Origin: Falsirhodobacter xinxiangensis
GTDB taxonomy: Bacteria > Pseudomonadota > Alphaproteobacteria > Rhodobacterales > Rhodobacteraceae
Assembly: GCF_004959935.1 (NCBI RefSeq)
Contig: NZ_SMYN01000005.1
Location: forward strand, 124,001 to 188,000
Length of the DNA stretch: 64,000 bases
Direction: 5' to 3'
This document shows positions 16,081 to 23,871 of this stretch, piece by piece. A program made the position numbers and the translations under genes. The notes under the pieces were generated by a model. That model was given only the letters and a program-made list of their open reading frames with translations. It was not told where the DNA came from and searched no databases. Every line of letters starts with the position of its first letter. Positions within the stretch are counted from its first letter, which is position 1.

Positions 16081-17553
16081 ATGTCCCTAGATTTCATTCC
16101 GATCGCCACCGCCCAGCGCCTTGTGGTGCTCCGCCAGGTGCCGGGGCAGGACCGGGTTCTGACCCCTGCCGCGCTGGGGTTCCTGACCGAGCTTCAGACC
16201 CGGTTCGGGCACAAGCTGCATGCGCTGATGGTCGCCCGCGACCGGCGGCAGGAACGTTTCGACCGGGGCGAGATGCCCGATTATCTTGCCGACACGACGG
16301 ATACCCGCAAGGGTATCTGGACCGCCGCGCCGATGCCGCCCGTCCTGCTGGACCGCCGCGCTGAAATCGTCGGTCCGCTGGCTCGCGATGCGATGGAGGC
16401 GGCGCTGGGGTCCGGCGCGCGGGTCTTCGTCGCGGATCAGGAGGATCGCACCTCGCACAGCTTCACCGCCGTGATCGCGGGCCACGCGAACCTGCTGGAC
16501 CATCGCGACGGGCCGCTGGATCAGGTGGGGCCGGAGCCAGCGCTGCTGATCCTGCGCCCCCGCGCCCTGCACGGGACCGAAGCGAACGTGATGATCGGCG
16601 GCCACGGCATGTCGGCGGCGCTGTTCGACTTCGGGCTCGACATCTTTCACAACGGGCGGGCGCTGGCGGCGACGGGGCGTGGGCCTTTCTATGAACTCGC
16701 CAAGCTGGAGAGCCACCGCGAGGCGCGGTTCTGGAACGAGGTGTTCCTGTTCGCCGAGGATCGCGTCGGGCTTGCCCACGGCACCATCAAGGCGACCGTC
16801 TGCATCGAGAGCCTGAACGCCGCGTACGAGATGGACGAGATCGTTTGGGAATTGCGCGACCACATCGCCGCCATGTCGCTGAACCGCGCGAACTACACCG
16901 CCAGCTATATCCGCGCGATGCGGCGCCATGCGGACCGCACCCTGCCGGGCAACACGCCGCATGACCGCGCCTTCCTTGCGACCTGCGCCGCGCGTCTGGT
17001 CAAGGTCTGCCACCGCCGCGGCATCCTTGCTATCGGCGAGGGCGAGCCGGAGCACGAGGTCCGCATCGGCTTCGACGGCAGCCGGGGCGATCCGGTCATG
17101 ACGATGGCGGTCTTCGCCGAGGAGATGACCGGCCCCAACCAGATGCGCGTGCCGCGTCAGGGCTGGCGGATCGAGCCGGAGATGCTGATCCAACCCCATA
17201 AGGGCGATGCGACGCAGGCCATGCTGGAGGCCGAGATCGCCATTGCCATCGCCGAGGTCGCCGCATGGCTGTCGGGCCGCCCCGCGCGGATGGATCTGGC
17301 CGACCTTGCCCGGATGCGCATCTGGCAATGGCGGCAGCACGGGGCCGAGGTGGACGGGATGCGCCTGACCACAGACCGGCTGGCCGAGGCGATCCAGGCC
17401 GAGGTGGTGGAGTTGCTGGCCACGCACGGCGCGCATGGCTTCCACCGTGGTCACTTCGCCCCCGCCGCCCGCCTGCTGCACGAAGCCGTCATGGGCACCG
17501 CCCCCGAACCTGCCGCCATTCCCGCCTATCCCGTTCTGAACGCAGTCGATTGA
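16081..17553 (+). CDS. Malate synthase A family protein with altered active site
   Basis: 490 residues, alignable end to end with malate synthase A (AceB), which makes malate from glyoxylate and acetyl-CoA. Conserved blocks: VFVADQED, ILRPRALHGTEAN with the Arg, ALFDFGLDIFHN, KLESHREARFWNEVF, GTIKATVCIESLNAAYEMDEI with metal-ligand Glu243, and RIWQW. However, the usual GLNCGRWDYIFS signature reads MSLNRANYTASY, so the second Mg ligand (Asp278 in E. coli, as I recall it) is Asn271, and the GHDGTWVAHP region is shortened to GFDGSRGDP. AGGAGG at 16068-16073 supports the ATG at 16081. It lies 9 bp before aceA and opposite ramB, so it was probably recruited for the glyoxylate shunt, but normal activity is doubtful. 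Confidence 0.85.
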   Translation: MSLDFIPIATAQRLVVLRQVPGQDRVLTPAALGFLTELQTRFGHKLHALMVARDRRQERFDRGEMPDYLADTTDTRKGIWTAAPMPPVLLDRRAEIVGPLARDAMEAALGSGARVFVADQEDRTSHSFTAVIAGHANLLDHRDGPLDQVGPEPALLILRPRALHGTEANVMIGGHGMSAALFDFGLDIFHNGRALAATGRGPFYELAKLESHREARFWNEVFLFAEDRVGLAHGTIKATVCIESLNAAYEMDEIVWELRDHIAAMSLNRANYTASYIRAMRRHADRTLPGNTPHDRAFLATCAARLVKVCHRRGILAIGEGEPEHEVRIGFDGSRGDPVMTMAVFAEEMTGPNQMRVPRQGWRIEPEMLIQPHKGDATQAMLEAEIAIAIAEVAAWLSGRPARMDLADLARMRIWQWRQHGAEVDGMRLTTDRLAEAIQAEVVELLATHGAHGFHRGHFAPAARLLHEAVMGTAPEPAAIPAYPVLNAVD

Positions 17554-17562
17554 GAGGACAGT

Positions 17563-19140
17563 ATGAGCTATTCGCAAATCCGCGCCGAAGTGACCGCCCG
17601 TTACCCGAACGGCGCACCGGGGGGCGTTTCGGTGGACGACATCGTCCAGGTGAAGATGCAGAACACCTTCAGCACGCATCTGGACATCGCCCGCGCCATG
17701 GCAAAGGTGATGCGCGCCGACATGGCCGCCTATGACGCCGACCCGTCGCAGTTCACGCAATCCCTTGGCTGCTGGTCGGGGTTCCATGCCCAGCAGATGA
17801 TCAAGTCGGTGAAGCGTCTGCGTGGCACGACCAAGGGGGCCTATGTCTATCTGTCCGGCTGGATGGTGGCGGGCCTTCGCAACCGCTGGGGCCATCTGCC
17901 CGACCAGTCGATGCACGAGAAGACGGCGGTGGTCGAATTGGTGCAGGAGATCTACACCTCGCTTCGGCAGGCGGACGAGGTGGCACTGAACGATCTGTTC
18001 CGCGCGCTGGCTGCGGCGCAGGACGATGTGGCGCGCGGGAAGGCGATCGCCGCCATCGACGGGTTCGAATCCCACGTCGTGCCGATCATCGCCGATATCG
18101 ACGCGGGTTTTGGCAATGAACACGCGACCTATCTGCTGGCGAAGGAACTCATCAAGGCGGGGGCCTGCTGTCTTCAGATCGAGAATCAGGTCTCGGACGC
18201 CAAGCAATGCGGGCATCAGGACGGCAAGGTGACGGTCCCGCGCGAGGACTTCATCGAAAAGCTTCGCGCCTGCCGTCTGGCCTTCGAGGAGTTGGGCGTG
18301 GATGATGGTGTGATCGTCGCGCGGACCGACAGCCTTGGCGCGGGGCTGACGCAGAAATTGCCGGTCAGCGCGGCGGCGGGGGACCATGCCGCCGAGTACC
18401 TGAAATGGGTGGAGGTCGAGGATGGCAGCTTTGCCGAAGGCGAGGTCGCGATCATGCGTGACGGGCGGCTGCAAAAACCGATCCGGCTGGCGAACGGGTT
18501 GTTCCGCTTCAAGGACGGCTCGGGCCGGGCGCGTGTGATCGAGGATTGCATCGCATCCCTGCGCGACGGCGGCGCGGATATGGTCTGGATCGAGACCGAC
18601 ACCCCCAACGTGGCCGAGATCGCGTCGATGGTGAACGAGATTCGCGCGGTCGTGCCGAAGGCGAAGCTGACCTATAACAACTCGCCGTCGTTCAACTGGA
18701 CGCTGAACCTGCGCAATCAGGTGCGGGCGGAATGGCTGTCCTCGGGGCGGATTTCGGAGGCGGACTATCCCGGATCGCTGATGTCCGCCGAATATGACAC
18801 GACCGAGCTGGGGCAGGAGGCGGATGCGCGGCTGGCGCGGTTCCAGACCGACATCTCGGCCAAGGCGGGGGTGTTCCACAACCTGATCACGCTGCCGACC
18901 TTCCACCTGACCGCCAAATCGGTGGACGAGTTGTCGCGCGGGTATTTCGGCGACGACAAGATGCTGGCCTATGTCGCCACCGTCCAGCGCGAGGAGATCC
19001 GGCGCGGGATTTCCGCGGTGAAGCACCAGCACGAGGTGGGATCGGACCTTGGCGATACGTTCAAGGAGATGGTCGGGGGCGAGCGGGCGCTGAAGGCCGG
19101 GGGCCATGCGAACACGATGAACCAGTTCGCCGCCGAATAA
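17563..19140 (+). CDS. aceA: Isocitrate lyase
   Basis: 525 residues, the long bacterial form similar in size to the Pseudomonas enzyme. It splits isocitrate into succinate and glyoxylate, the entry step of the glyoxylate shunt. The catalytic loop KQCGHQDGK (residues 214-222, with Cys216) is intact; metal-site and substrate motifs ADIDAGFGN, LQIENQVSDAK, VARTDSLGAG and NNSPSFNW are also present. The start follows GAGGACAG and lies 9 bp after the malate-synthase-like gene, so the two form one operon. Control by the divergent ScfR/RamB-type regulator is likely from context. Confidence 0.97.
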   Translation: MSYSQIRAEVTARYPNGAPGGVSVDDIVQVKMQNTFSTHLDIARAMAKVMRADMAAYDADPSQFTQSLGCWSGFHAQQMIKSVKRLRGTTKGAYVYLSGWMVAGLRNRWGHLPDQSMHEKTAVVELVQEIYTSLRQADEVALNDLFRALAAAQDDVARGKAIAAIDGFESHVVPIIADIDAGFGNEHATYLLAKELIKAGACCLQIENQVSDAKQCGHQDGKVTVPREDFIEKLRACRLAFEELGVDDGVIVARTDSLGAGLTQKLPVSAAAGDHAAEYLKWVEVEDGSFAEGEVAIMRDGRLQKPIRLANGLFRFKDGSGRARVIEDCIASLRDGGADMVWIETDTPNVAEIASMVNEIRAVVPKAKLTYNNSPSFNWTLNLRNQVRAEWLSSGRISEADYPGSLMSAEYDTTELGQEADARLARFQTDISAKAGVFHNLITLPTFHLTAKSVDELSRGYFGDDKMLAYVATVQREEIRRGISAVKHQHEVGSDLGDTFKEMVGGERALKAGGHANTMNQFAAE

Positions 19141-19143
19141 GAC

Positions 19144-19165
19144 AAAAGCCGCCCCGAGGGGCGGC
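19144..19165 (-). terminator. Intrinsic terminator of the tRNA-Glu transcript
   Basis: Read on the minus strand, a GC-only stem GCCGCCC / GGGCGGC with a tetraloop (up to 8 bp if the loop is tightened) at 19148-19165 is followed by TTTT, about 15 nt downstream of the last tRNA-Glu CCA end. Only this orientation has a T-run. It lies 7 bp after the convergent aceA stop and could also slow that transcript. Confidence 0.75.
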
Positions 19166-19179
19166 TCTCTGGTCTGGTC

Positions 19180-19254
19180 TGGCAGCCCGTAGGGGAGTCG
19201 AACCCCTCTTTTCAGGTTGAAAACCTGACGTCCTAACCGATAGACGAACGGGCC
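19180..19254 (-). tRNA. tRNA-Glu (TTC), copy 3 in transcription order
   Basis: The 75-nt minus-strand sequence begins GGCCCGTTCGTCTATCGG and ends with an encoded CCA. The anticodon arm is TCAGG-TTTTCAA-CCTGA with anticodon TTC; the T arm has GGTTCGACTCC. The acceptor stem has a G-T pair at position 1-72 and discriminator G73. Sequence identical to the two copies upstream. Confidence 0.97.
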
Positions 19255-19269
19255 ATTCCAGACCCAAAG

Positions 19270-19344
19270 TGGCAGCCCGTAGGGGAGTCGAACCCCTCTT
19301 TTCAGGTTGAAAACCTGACGTCCTAACCGATAGACGAACGGGCC
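19270..19344 (-). tRNA. tRNA-Glu (TTC), copy 2
   Basis: Identical 75-nt tRNA-Glu with anticodon TTC and encoded CCA. It is separated from each neighbouring copy by the same 15-bp spacer, so it lies inside one precursor with the other two. Confidence 0.97.
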
Positions 19345-19359
19345 ATTCCAGACCCAAAG

Positions 19360-19434
19360 TGGCAGCCCGTAGGGGAGTCGAACCCCTCTTTTCAGGTTGA
19401 AAACCTGACGTCCTAACCGATAGACGAACGGGCC
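19360..19434 (-). tRNA. tRNA-Glu (TTC), copy 1 (promoter-proximal)
   Basis: Identical 75-nt tRNA-Glu with anticodon TTC and encoded CCA. It is the first to be transcribed; a TTGCGC-17-TAGAAG promoter ends 17 bp upstream of its 5' end. Confidence 0.97.
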
Positions 19435-19451
19435 ACGTTTGGGTAGGGCGG

Positions 19452-19480
19452 CTTCTAATCGGGCCGCCCGCCACGCGCAA
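19452..19480 (-). promoter_or_regulatory. Candidate promoter of the tRNA-Glu array
   Basis: On the minus strand TTGCGC (19475-19480), a 17-bp GC-rich spacer and TAGAAG (19452-19457). The expected start point would be about 10 nt before the first tRNA. It overlaps the 3' flank of recJ (stop at 19490), so the array has its own start even if recJ transcription reads in. Confidence 0.5.
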
Positions 19481-19489
19481 GAGGGAAAA

Positions 19490-21238
19490 TCAGGTTTCCT
19501 CGGCAATATCTTCAAGGCGCATCTGAACCTTGGTCCGTCCGCCCCAGGAGTTCAGCTCCAGCTTGCCCGCAAGGTGGAAACGCCGCACGCCGGGATTGTC
19601 CAGAAGCGGGCCGATGGGACCGTCATAGGCACCGAAGGCGATCGCCTCCAGCTTCGGCCCGTCGAAGCCGCCGAAGTTCAGCCGCAGATGCGATTCGCCA
19701 ATGCGCCGCGCCTGCACGGCCTGCGCCTGAAAGGCGAAACGGGGGGCGGGGGAGGACGCGCCGAATGGGCCCGCATTCTCGATCTGCTCCAGCAGGGCAG
19801 GGGTCGCGGCAGAGGGCATCAGCAGCCCTTCGATCCGCAGGTCGGACGGGCCGCCCATGCCCGCGCCCTGTTTGGCCAGAAGTTCGGCCAGACGGTCCAT
19901 CGCGGCGGGAATCTTCGCTTCCTCGACCGTCAGGCCGGCGGCCATTTTGTGCCCGCCGCCTTTCAGCAGCAGCCCTTCGGCGGCGACGCGGTGGATCGCG
20001 GCGCCAAGGTCCACGCCGGGGATCGACCGGCCCGAGCCTTTGCCGATGCCGTTCTCGATCCCGATGACGATGCTGGGGCGGTTCGTCGCCTCTTTCATCC
20101 GGGCGGCGCAGATGCCGACCACGCCGGGGTGCCAGCCGTTCCCGGCGGCCCAGACCAGCGGACCGTCCAGCCCCCGCGCCTCTGCCTGTGCCATCGCCTC
20201 GGTCCGCACGCGGGCTTCGATGTCGCGGCGTTCGGTGTTCAACTCGTCCAGCCGGGCGGCCAGCGCCGCAGCCTCGCGCGGGTCGTCCGTTGCCAGAAGG
20301 CGCGCGCCAAGGTCGGCTTGTCCGATCCGCCCGCCCGCATTCACGCGCGGCCCCAGAAGGAAGCCCAGCGCATAGGCGGTCGGCGCCTCGGTCATCCGCG
20401 CGACGTCGCCCAGCGCCACCAGACCGGGCCGCTGCCGTCGTGCCATGACCTTCAGCCCCTGCCGCACCAGCGCGCGGTTCACCCCGATCAGCGGGGCCAC
20501 ATCGGCCACCGTCGCCAGCGCCACCAGATCCAGCATCGCGATCAGGTCCGGCCCCTGCACGCCATCCGCGCGCAGACGGCGGTTCAACTCGACCAGCACC
20601 AGAAACACGACCGAGGCCGCGCAGAGATGCGCAAGGCTGCCATCCTCGTCCTGACGGTTGGGGTTCACCACGGCCAGCGCGGGGGGCAGGGTTTCCGCGC
20701 CAAGGTGGTGGTCCAGCACGACCACATCCGCGCCCACGGCGGCGGCGATCGGTTCGTGGCTGAGGGTGCCGCAATCGACGCAGATGATCAGATCATGGCT
20801 TGCCGCCAGTTCCTGCATCGCGGGGACGTTCGGGCCGTAACCCTCGTCGATGCGGTCGGGGATATACAGCGTCGCCTGCCGCCCCATCTGGCGCAGCCAG
20901 ACGATCAGCAGCGCCGCCGACGATCCGCCATCCACGTCGTAATCGGCGAAGATAGCGATGCGTTCCTTGCGGTTCACCGCCGTCAGGATGCGTTCCGCCG
21001 CGACGCCCATATCGCGCAGCACCATCGGGTCGGGCAGCAGATCGCGCATGGCGGGGGCGAGGTATGCTTCGGCCTCGGCCGGGGAAATCCCGCGCCGGAC
21101 CAGCGTGCGGCACAAGGCCAGCGGCAGGCGGGTCTGCTGTGTCATCGCCTCGGCCAGCCGGTCCTCGTCATCCGAGGGGCCGACCCAGCGGCGTCCGGTG
21201 GCAGAGCGTTCGACGTTCAGAAATGCGCGAGGGGTCAT
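19490..21238 (-). CDS. recJ: Single-stranded-DNA exonuclease RecJ
   Basis: 582 residues, normal for RecJ. It degrades single-stranded DNA 5'->3' in mismatch repair and recombination. The DHH-superfamily motifs are intact: FADYDVDGGSSAALL (motif I, near residue 97), ICVDCG, VVLDHHLG (DHH), and in the DHHA1 part GKGSGRSIPGVDLG and KGGGHKMAAGLTV. A C-terminal OB-like domain follows (PKLEAIAFGAYDGPIG). It lies 30 bp downstream of glpX on the same strand, forming hom-glpX-recJ. Confidence 0.96.
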   Translation of the reverse strand: MTPRAFLNVERSATGRRWVGPSDDEDRLAEAMTQQTRLPLALCRTLVRRGISPAEAEAYLAPAMRDLLPDPMVLRDMGVAAERILTAVNRKERIAIFADYDVDGGSSAALLIVWLRQMGRQATLYIPDRIDEGYGPNVPAMQELAASHDLIICVDCGTLSHEPIAAAVGADVVVLDHHLGAETLPPALAVVNPNRQDEDGSLAHLCAASVVFLVLVELNRRLRADGVQGPDLIAMLDLVALATVADVAPLIGVNRALVRQGLKVMARRQRPGLVALGDVARMTEAPTAYALGFLLGPRVNAGGRIGQADLGARLLATDDPREAAALAARLDELNTERRDIEARVRTEAMAQAEARGLDGPLVWAAGNGWHPGVVGICAARMKEATNRPSIVIGIENGIGKGSGRSIPGVDLGAAIHRVAAEGLLLKGGGHKMAAGLTVEEAKIPAAMDRLAELLAKQGAGMGGPSDLRIEGLLMPSAATPALLEQIENAGPFGASSPAPRFAFQAQAVQARRIGESHLRLNFGGFDGPKLEAIAFGAYDGPIGPLLDNPGVRRFHLAGKLELNSWGGRTKVQMRLEDIAEET

Positions 21239-21248
21239 GGCGTTTCCT

Positions 21249-21266
21249 AACCCCTCGTGCGGGGTT
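21249..21266 (-). other. Short hairpin between glpX and recJ
   Basis: A 6-bp stem (AACCCC / GGGGTT, 6-nt loop) fills most of the 30-bp gap between the glpX stop and the recJ ATG. The recJ ribosome site AGGAAA lies just outside the stem. There is no U-tract. Significance uncertain. Confidence 0.3.
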
Positions 21267-21268
21267 TG

Positions 21269-22234
21269 TTAAGCCTTGACGGGGTTGCGATAGGTCATGC
21301 GGCGGACCGATCCGGTCTTGGACCGCATCAGGATCGTCTCCATCGTGACCCAGCCCACTTCGCGCTGGATGCCGGACACGAGGTTGCCGTCCGTGACGCC
21401 GGTGGCGGCAAAGATCACGTCGGCGGTGACCAGTTCGTCGCGGCTGTAGATGCGGTCCAGATCCTCGATCCCGGCCTTGCGGGCGCGGCCGATCTCATCC
21501 TCGTTGCGGAACAGCAGCTTGCCATAGAATTCGCCGCCCATGCATTTCAGCGCGGAGGCCGCCAGAACGCCCTCGGGTGCGCCGCCCGAACCCATGTAAA
21601 GGTCGATGCCGGTGCCGGGGGTGGCGCAGTGAATGACGCCCGCAACGTCGCCGTCGGTGATCAGACGGATCGCGGCGCCGGTGGAACGCACCTCGGCGAT
21701 CAGATCCGCGTGGCGGTCGCGTTCAAGGATGCAGACGGTGACGTCCGACGCGTCGCCGCCCTTGGCGCGGGCAACGGCGTTCACACGTTCGGTGGGGGTC
21801 ATGTCCAGCGTCACGAGGCCTGGGGCATAGCCCGGACCGATGGCCAGCTTTTCCATATACACGTCGGGCGCGTGCAGCAGCGTGCCGCGCGGGGCCATCG
21901 CGATGACGGTCAGCGCGTTCGGCATGTCCTTGGCGGTCAGCGTGGTGCCTTCCAGCGGGTCCAGCGCGATGTCCACGGCGGGGCCTTTGCCGGTGCCGAC
22001 TTCCTCGCCGATATACAGCATCGGGGCTTCGTCACGCTCGCCTTCGCCGATGACGACGACGCCGGCGATGTCCAGCAGGTTCAGCTGGTCGCGCATGGCG
22101 TTGACGGCGGCCTGATCGGCAGCCTTCTCGTCGCCGCGACCGATCAGCTTGGCCGATGCCAGTGCTGCGGCTTCGGACACGCGGGCAAGGCCCAGCGACA
22201 GCATGCGGTCCTGGAATTGTTCGGCGTTGGCCAT
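21269..22234 (-). CDS. glpX: Class II fructose-1,6-bisphosphatase
   Basis: 321 residues, typical GlpX length. It hydrolyses fructose-1,6-bisphosphate in gluconeogenesis, as needed on acetate or fatty acids through the glyoxylate shunt encoded nearby. Markers: GRGDEKAADQAAV, VIGEGERDEAPMLYIGEEVG, DIALDPLEGTT (metal and phosphate site) and IDLYMGSGGAPEGVLAASA. Dual action on sedoheptulose bisphosphate is common in the family and possible. The ATG at 22234 has AGAGGGG 6 nt upstream; that ribosome site is part of a perfect 11-bp inverted repeat (22240-22292). An ATG at 22252 is less likely. Confidence 0.96.
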   Translation of the reverse strand: MANAEQFQDRMLSLGLARVSEAAALASAKLIGRGDEKAADQAAVNAMRDQLNLLDIAGVVVIGEGERDEAPMLYIGEEVGTGKGPAVDIALDPLEGTTLTAKDMPNALTVIAMAPRGTLLHAPDVYMEKLAIGPGYAPGLVTLDMTPTERVNAVARAKGGDASDVTVCILERDRHADLIAEVRSTGAAIRLITDGDVAGVIHCATPGTGIDLYMGSGGAPEGVLAASALKCMGGEFYGKLLFRNEDEIGRARKAGIEDLDRIYSRDELVTADVIFAATGVTDGNLVSGIQREVGWVTMETILMRSKTGSVRRMTYRNPVKA

Positions 22235-22239
22235 GAAAA

Positions 22240-22292
22240 GCCCCTCTTGCATTGAATTTCCCAAGTCGTAGCGCGGGATAGGCAAGAGGGGC
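22240..22292 (-). promoter_or_regulatory. Inverted repeat masking the glpX ribosome site
   Basis: In the hom-glpX intercistronic mRNA an 11-nt arm GCCCCTCTTGC (22292-22282) is exactly complementary to GCAAGAGGGGC (22250-22240), with a 31-nt loop. The second arm contains the glpX Shine-Dalgarno AGAGGGG and ends 5 nt before its ATG. The first arm begins 21 nt after the hom stop. It could couple glpX translation to hom or act as a regulated switch; the function is inferred. Confidence 0.6.
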
Positions 22293-22313
22293 AAGGATGG
22301 TCGCGCTAACGGA

Positions 22314-23600
22314 TCAGACTTCCTCGATCCGGATCGCCACTGGGTTGCCGACAAGCACGCCCGTTGCCGCGAAAGAGGCGATGGCGTGCATCATGTCGTC
22401 CCGCGTGGCCTTGTGCGTCACGATCAGCACCGGCGCGTCGCCGCCGGGGTGGCCGTATTGGCGCATGCGGTTGATCGACACGCCCGCCTCGCCCAAGGCC
22501 GTGGCGATCTTGGCCAGCGCGCCGGGCTTGTCCTGAAGCGTCATGCGCAGATACCACGCGGCAGGGGCGGCGGACCGGGCGGCGACCGGATCGGCCAGCG
22601 TGGTCGCGGGCTGGCCGAAGGTCGGCAGGCGCAGGCCCCGCGCGATGTCGATCACGTCACCCATGACGGCGCTGGCGGTCGGGCCTTCGCCCGCGCCGGG
22701 ACCGCGCAGCACGATCTGGCCGACCGCGTCGCCTTCCAGCACGACCATGTTGGTGCCGCCCTGAAGCTGGCCGAGCGGGCTGTCCGATGGCACGAGGCAG
22801 GGGGTCATGCGCTGTTCGAGGCCACGGCCCGTCATCTGCGCGACGCCCAGCAGCTTGATGCGGTATCCCATGTCGCCCGCGCGGCGGATGTCGTCGATGG
22901 ACACATCGCCGATGCCTTCCAGTTCGACCGCGTCGAAGCTGACCTTGGTGCCGAAGGCGATCGAGGCCAGCAGCGACAGCTTGTGCCCCGCGTCGATCCC
23001 GCCCACGTCAAGCTGCGGATCGGCTTCGAGGTAGCCCAGCTGGCGCGCCTCCTCGAACACGTGGTCATAGGGCAGGCCCGAGCTTTCCATCCGGGTCAGG
23101 ATATAGTTGCAGGTGCCGTTCATCACGCCCATCACCCGGCGCATGCCGTTCCCGGCCAGACCTTCGGTCAGGGCCTTGATGACGGGGATGCCCCCCGCGA
23201 CCGCCGCTTCGAACCGGATGACGCGGCCAAGGGATTCGGCGGTTTCGGCCAGGTCCTGACCGGAATGCGCCAGCAGCGCCTTGTTGGCGGTCACGACATC
23301 CTTGCCCGCGGTCAGCGCGGCCTCGGTCGCGGCCTTGGCGGCGCCTTCGTGGCCGCCCATCACCTCGACGAAGACATCCACGTCGTCGCGCATCGCCAGC
23401 GCGACGGGATCGCTTTCCCATGCGTAACCAGACAGGTCCACGCCCCGGTCCTTGGACGGATCGCGGGCCGAGACGGCTGTAATCATGATCGGACGCCCCG
23501 CACGCATTTCGATCATCGCGGCGTGTTGTTGGATGATCTTGATGACGCCGACGCCGACCGTTCCGAGGCCGGCAAGTCCAAGACGCAGGGGGGCGGGCAT
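22314..23600 (-). CDS. hom: Homoserine dehydrogenase
   Basis: 428 residues. It reduces aspartate semialdehyde to homoserine, the branch point to threonine and methionine; lysC and metZ in this window belong to the same pathway. The N-terminal NAD(P) site is LGLAGLGTVGVGVIKII; catalytic-domain motifs include TANKALLAHSG and GGIPVIKALTEGLAGN...NGTCNYIL, and DVGGIDAGHKLSLLASIAFG. The last ~80 residues form an ACT domain (YLRMTLQDKPGALAKIATALGEAGVSI), the usual threonine-feedback site. I chose the ATG at 23600 because the Rossmann strand begins seven residues later. Confidence 0.97.
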   Translation of the reverse strand: MPAPLRLGLAGLGTVGVGVIKIIQQHAAMIEMRAGRPIMITAVSARDPSKDRGVDLSGYAWESDPVALAMRDDVDVFVEVMGGHEGAAKAATEAALTAGKDVVTANKALLAHSGQDLAETAESLGRVIRFEAAVAGGIPVIKALTEGLAGNGMRRVMGVMNGTCNYILTRMESSGLPYDHVFEEARQLGYLEADPQLDVGGIDAGHKLSLLASIAFGTKVSFDAVELEGIGDVSIDDIRRAGDMGYRIKLLGVAQMTGRGLEQRMTPCLVPSDSPLGQLQGGTNMVVLEGDAVGQIVLRGPGAGEGPTASAVMGDVIDIARGLRLPTFGQPATTLADPVAARSAAPAAWYLRMTLQDKPGALAKIATALGEAGVSINRMRQYGHPGGDAPVLIVTHKATRDDMMHAIASFAATGVLVGNPVAIRIEEV

Positions 23601-23661
23601 GAAACCTCCGATTATGCTACGCAAGGCCTGTTAGCCTGTTGCGCGAGGGCTGACCAGCCCT

Positions 23662-23871
23662 TCAGCGCAGCGCAGCCGCCCTTGCGCGCAACGCGGCGGC
23701 GCGCGCATCCAGATCGGAAGCAGTTTGCGGGCCGGAGAGATCGCCGCCCGCGCGCGCGTTAAGCTGGTCCAGCGGCAGCAGAACCGGATCGGGGCCGGAA
23801 GAATCAACCGCGCCGATATCGGGCGGGGCATCGCATCCGGCCAGAAGCAGGATCAGCGCAAGACGTTTCAT
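23662..23871 (-). CDS. Small lipoprotein
   Basis: 69 residues. It starts MKRLALILLLAGC, a complete lipoprotein signal with the lipidated Cys at position 13, followed by a short polar tail. The C-terminus repeats RAAALRA / RAAALR and is probably helical. No family recognised. The ATG at 23871 overlaps the stop of the upstream SDR gene (ATGA), so it is translationally coupled to it. A comparable small lipoprotein in this slot would support a real gene; the signal peptide and the coupling are the evidence here. Confidence 0.7.
   Translation of the reverse strand: MKRLALILLLAGCDAPPDIGAVDSSGPDPVLLPLDQLNARAGGDLSGPQTASDLDARAAALRARAAALR

Larger units (their letters stand above)
19180..19434. repeat. 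Tandem array of a 90-bp tRNA-Glu unit
   Basis: Three tRNA copies repeat with an exact 90-bp period (75-bp tRNA plus a 15-bp spacer, identical in both gaps). Identity of the non-functional spacers points to recent tandem duplication rather than long-standing selection. Confidence 0.95.

Noticed and set aside
19180-19434. The 90-bp repeat array as CRISPR or minisatellite
   Set aside because: Each unit is a complete tRNA-Glu gene with encoded CCA and the spacers are identical, not unique.
16087-19515. A 1142-codon minus-strand frame across the malate-synthase-like gene, aceA and the tRNAs
   Set aside because: It runs through three tRNA genes and reads the tandem repeat three times; the real genes are on the plus strand.
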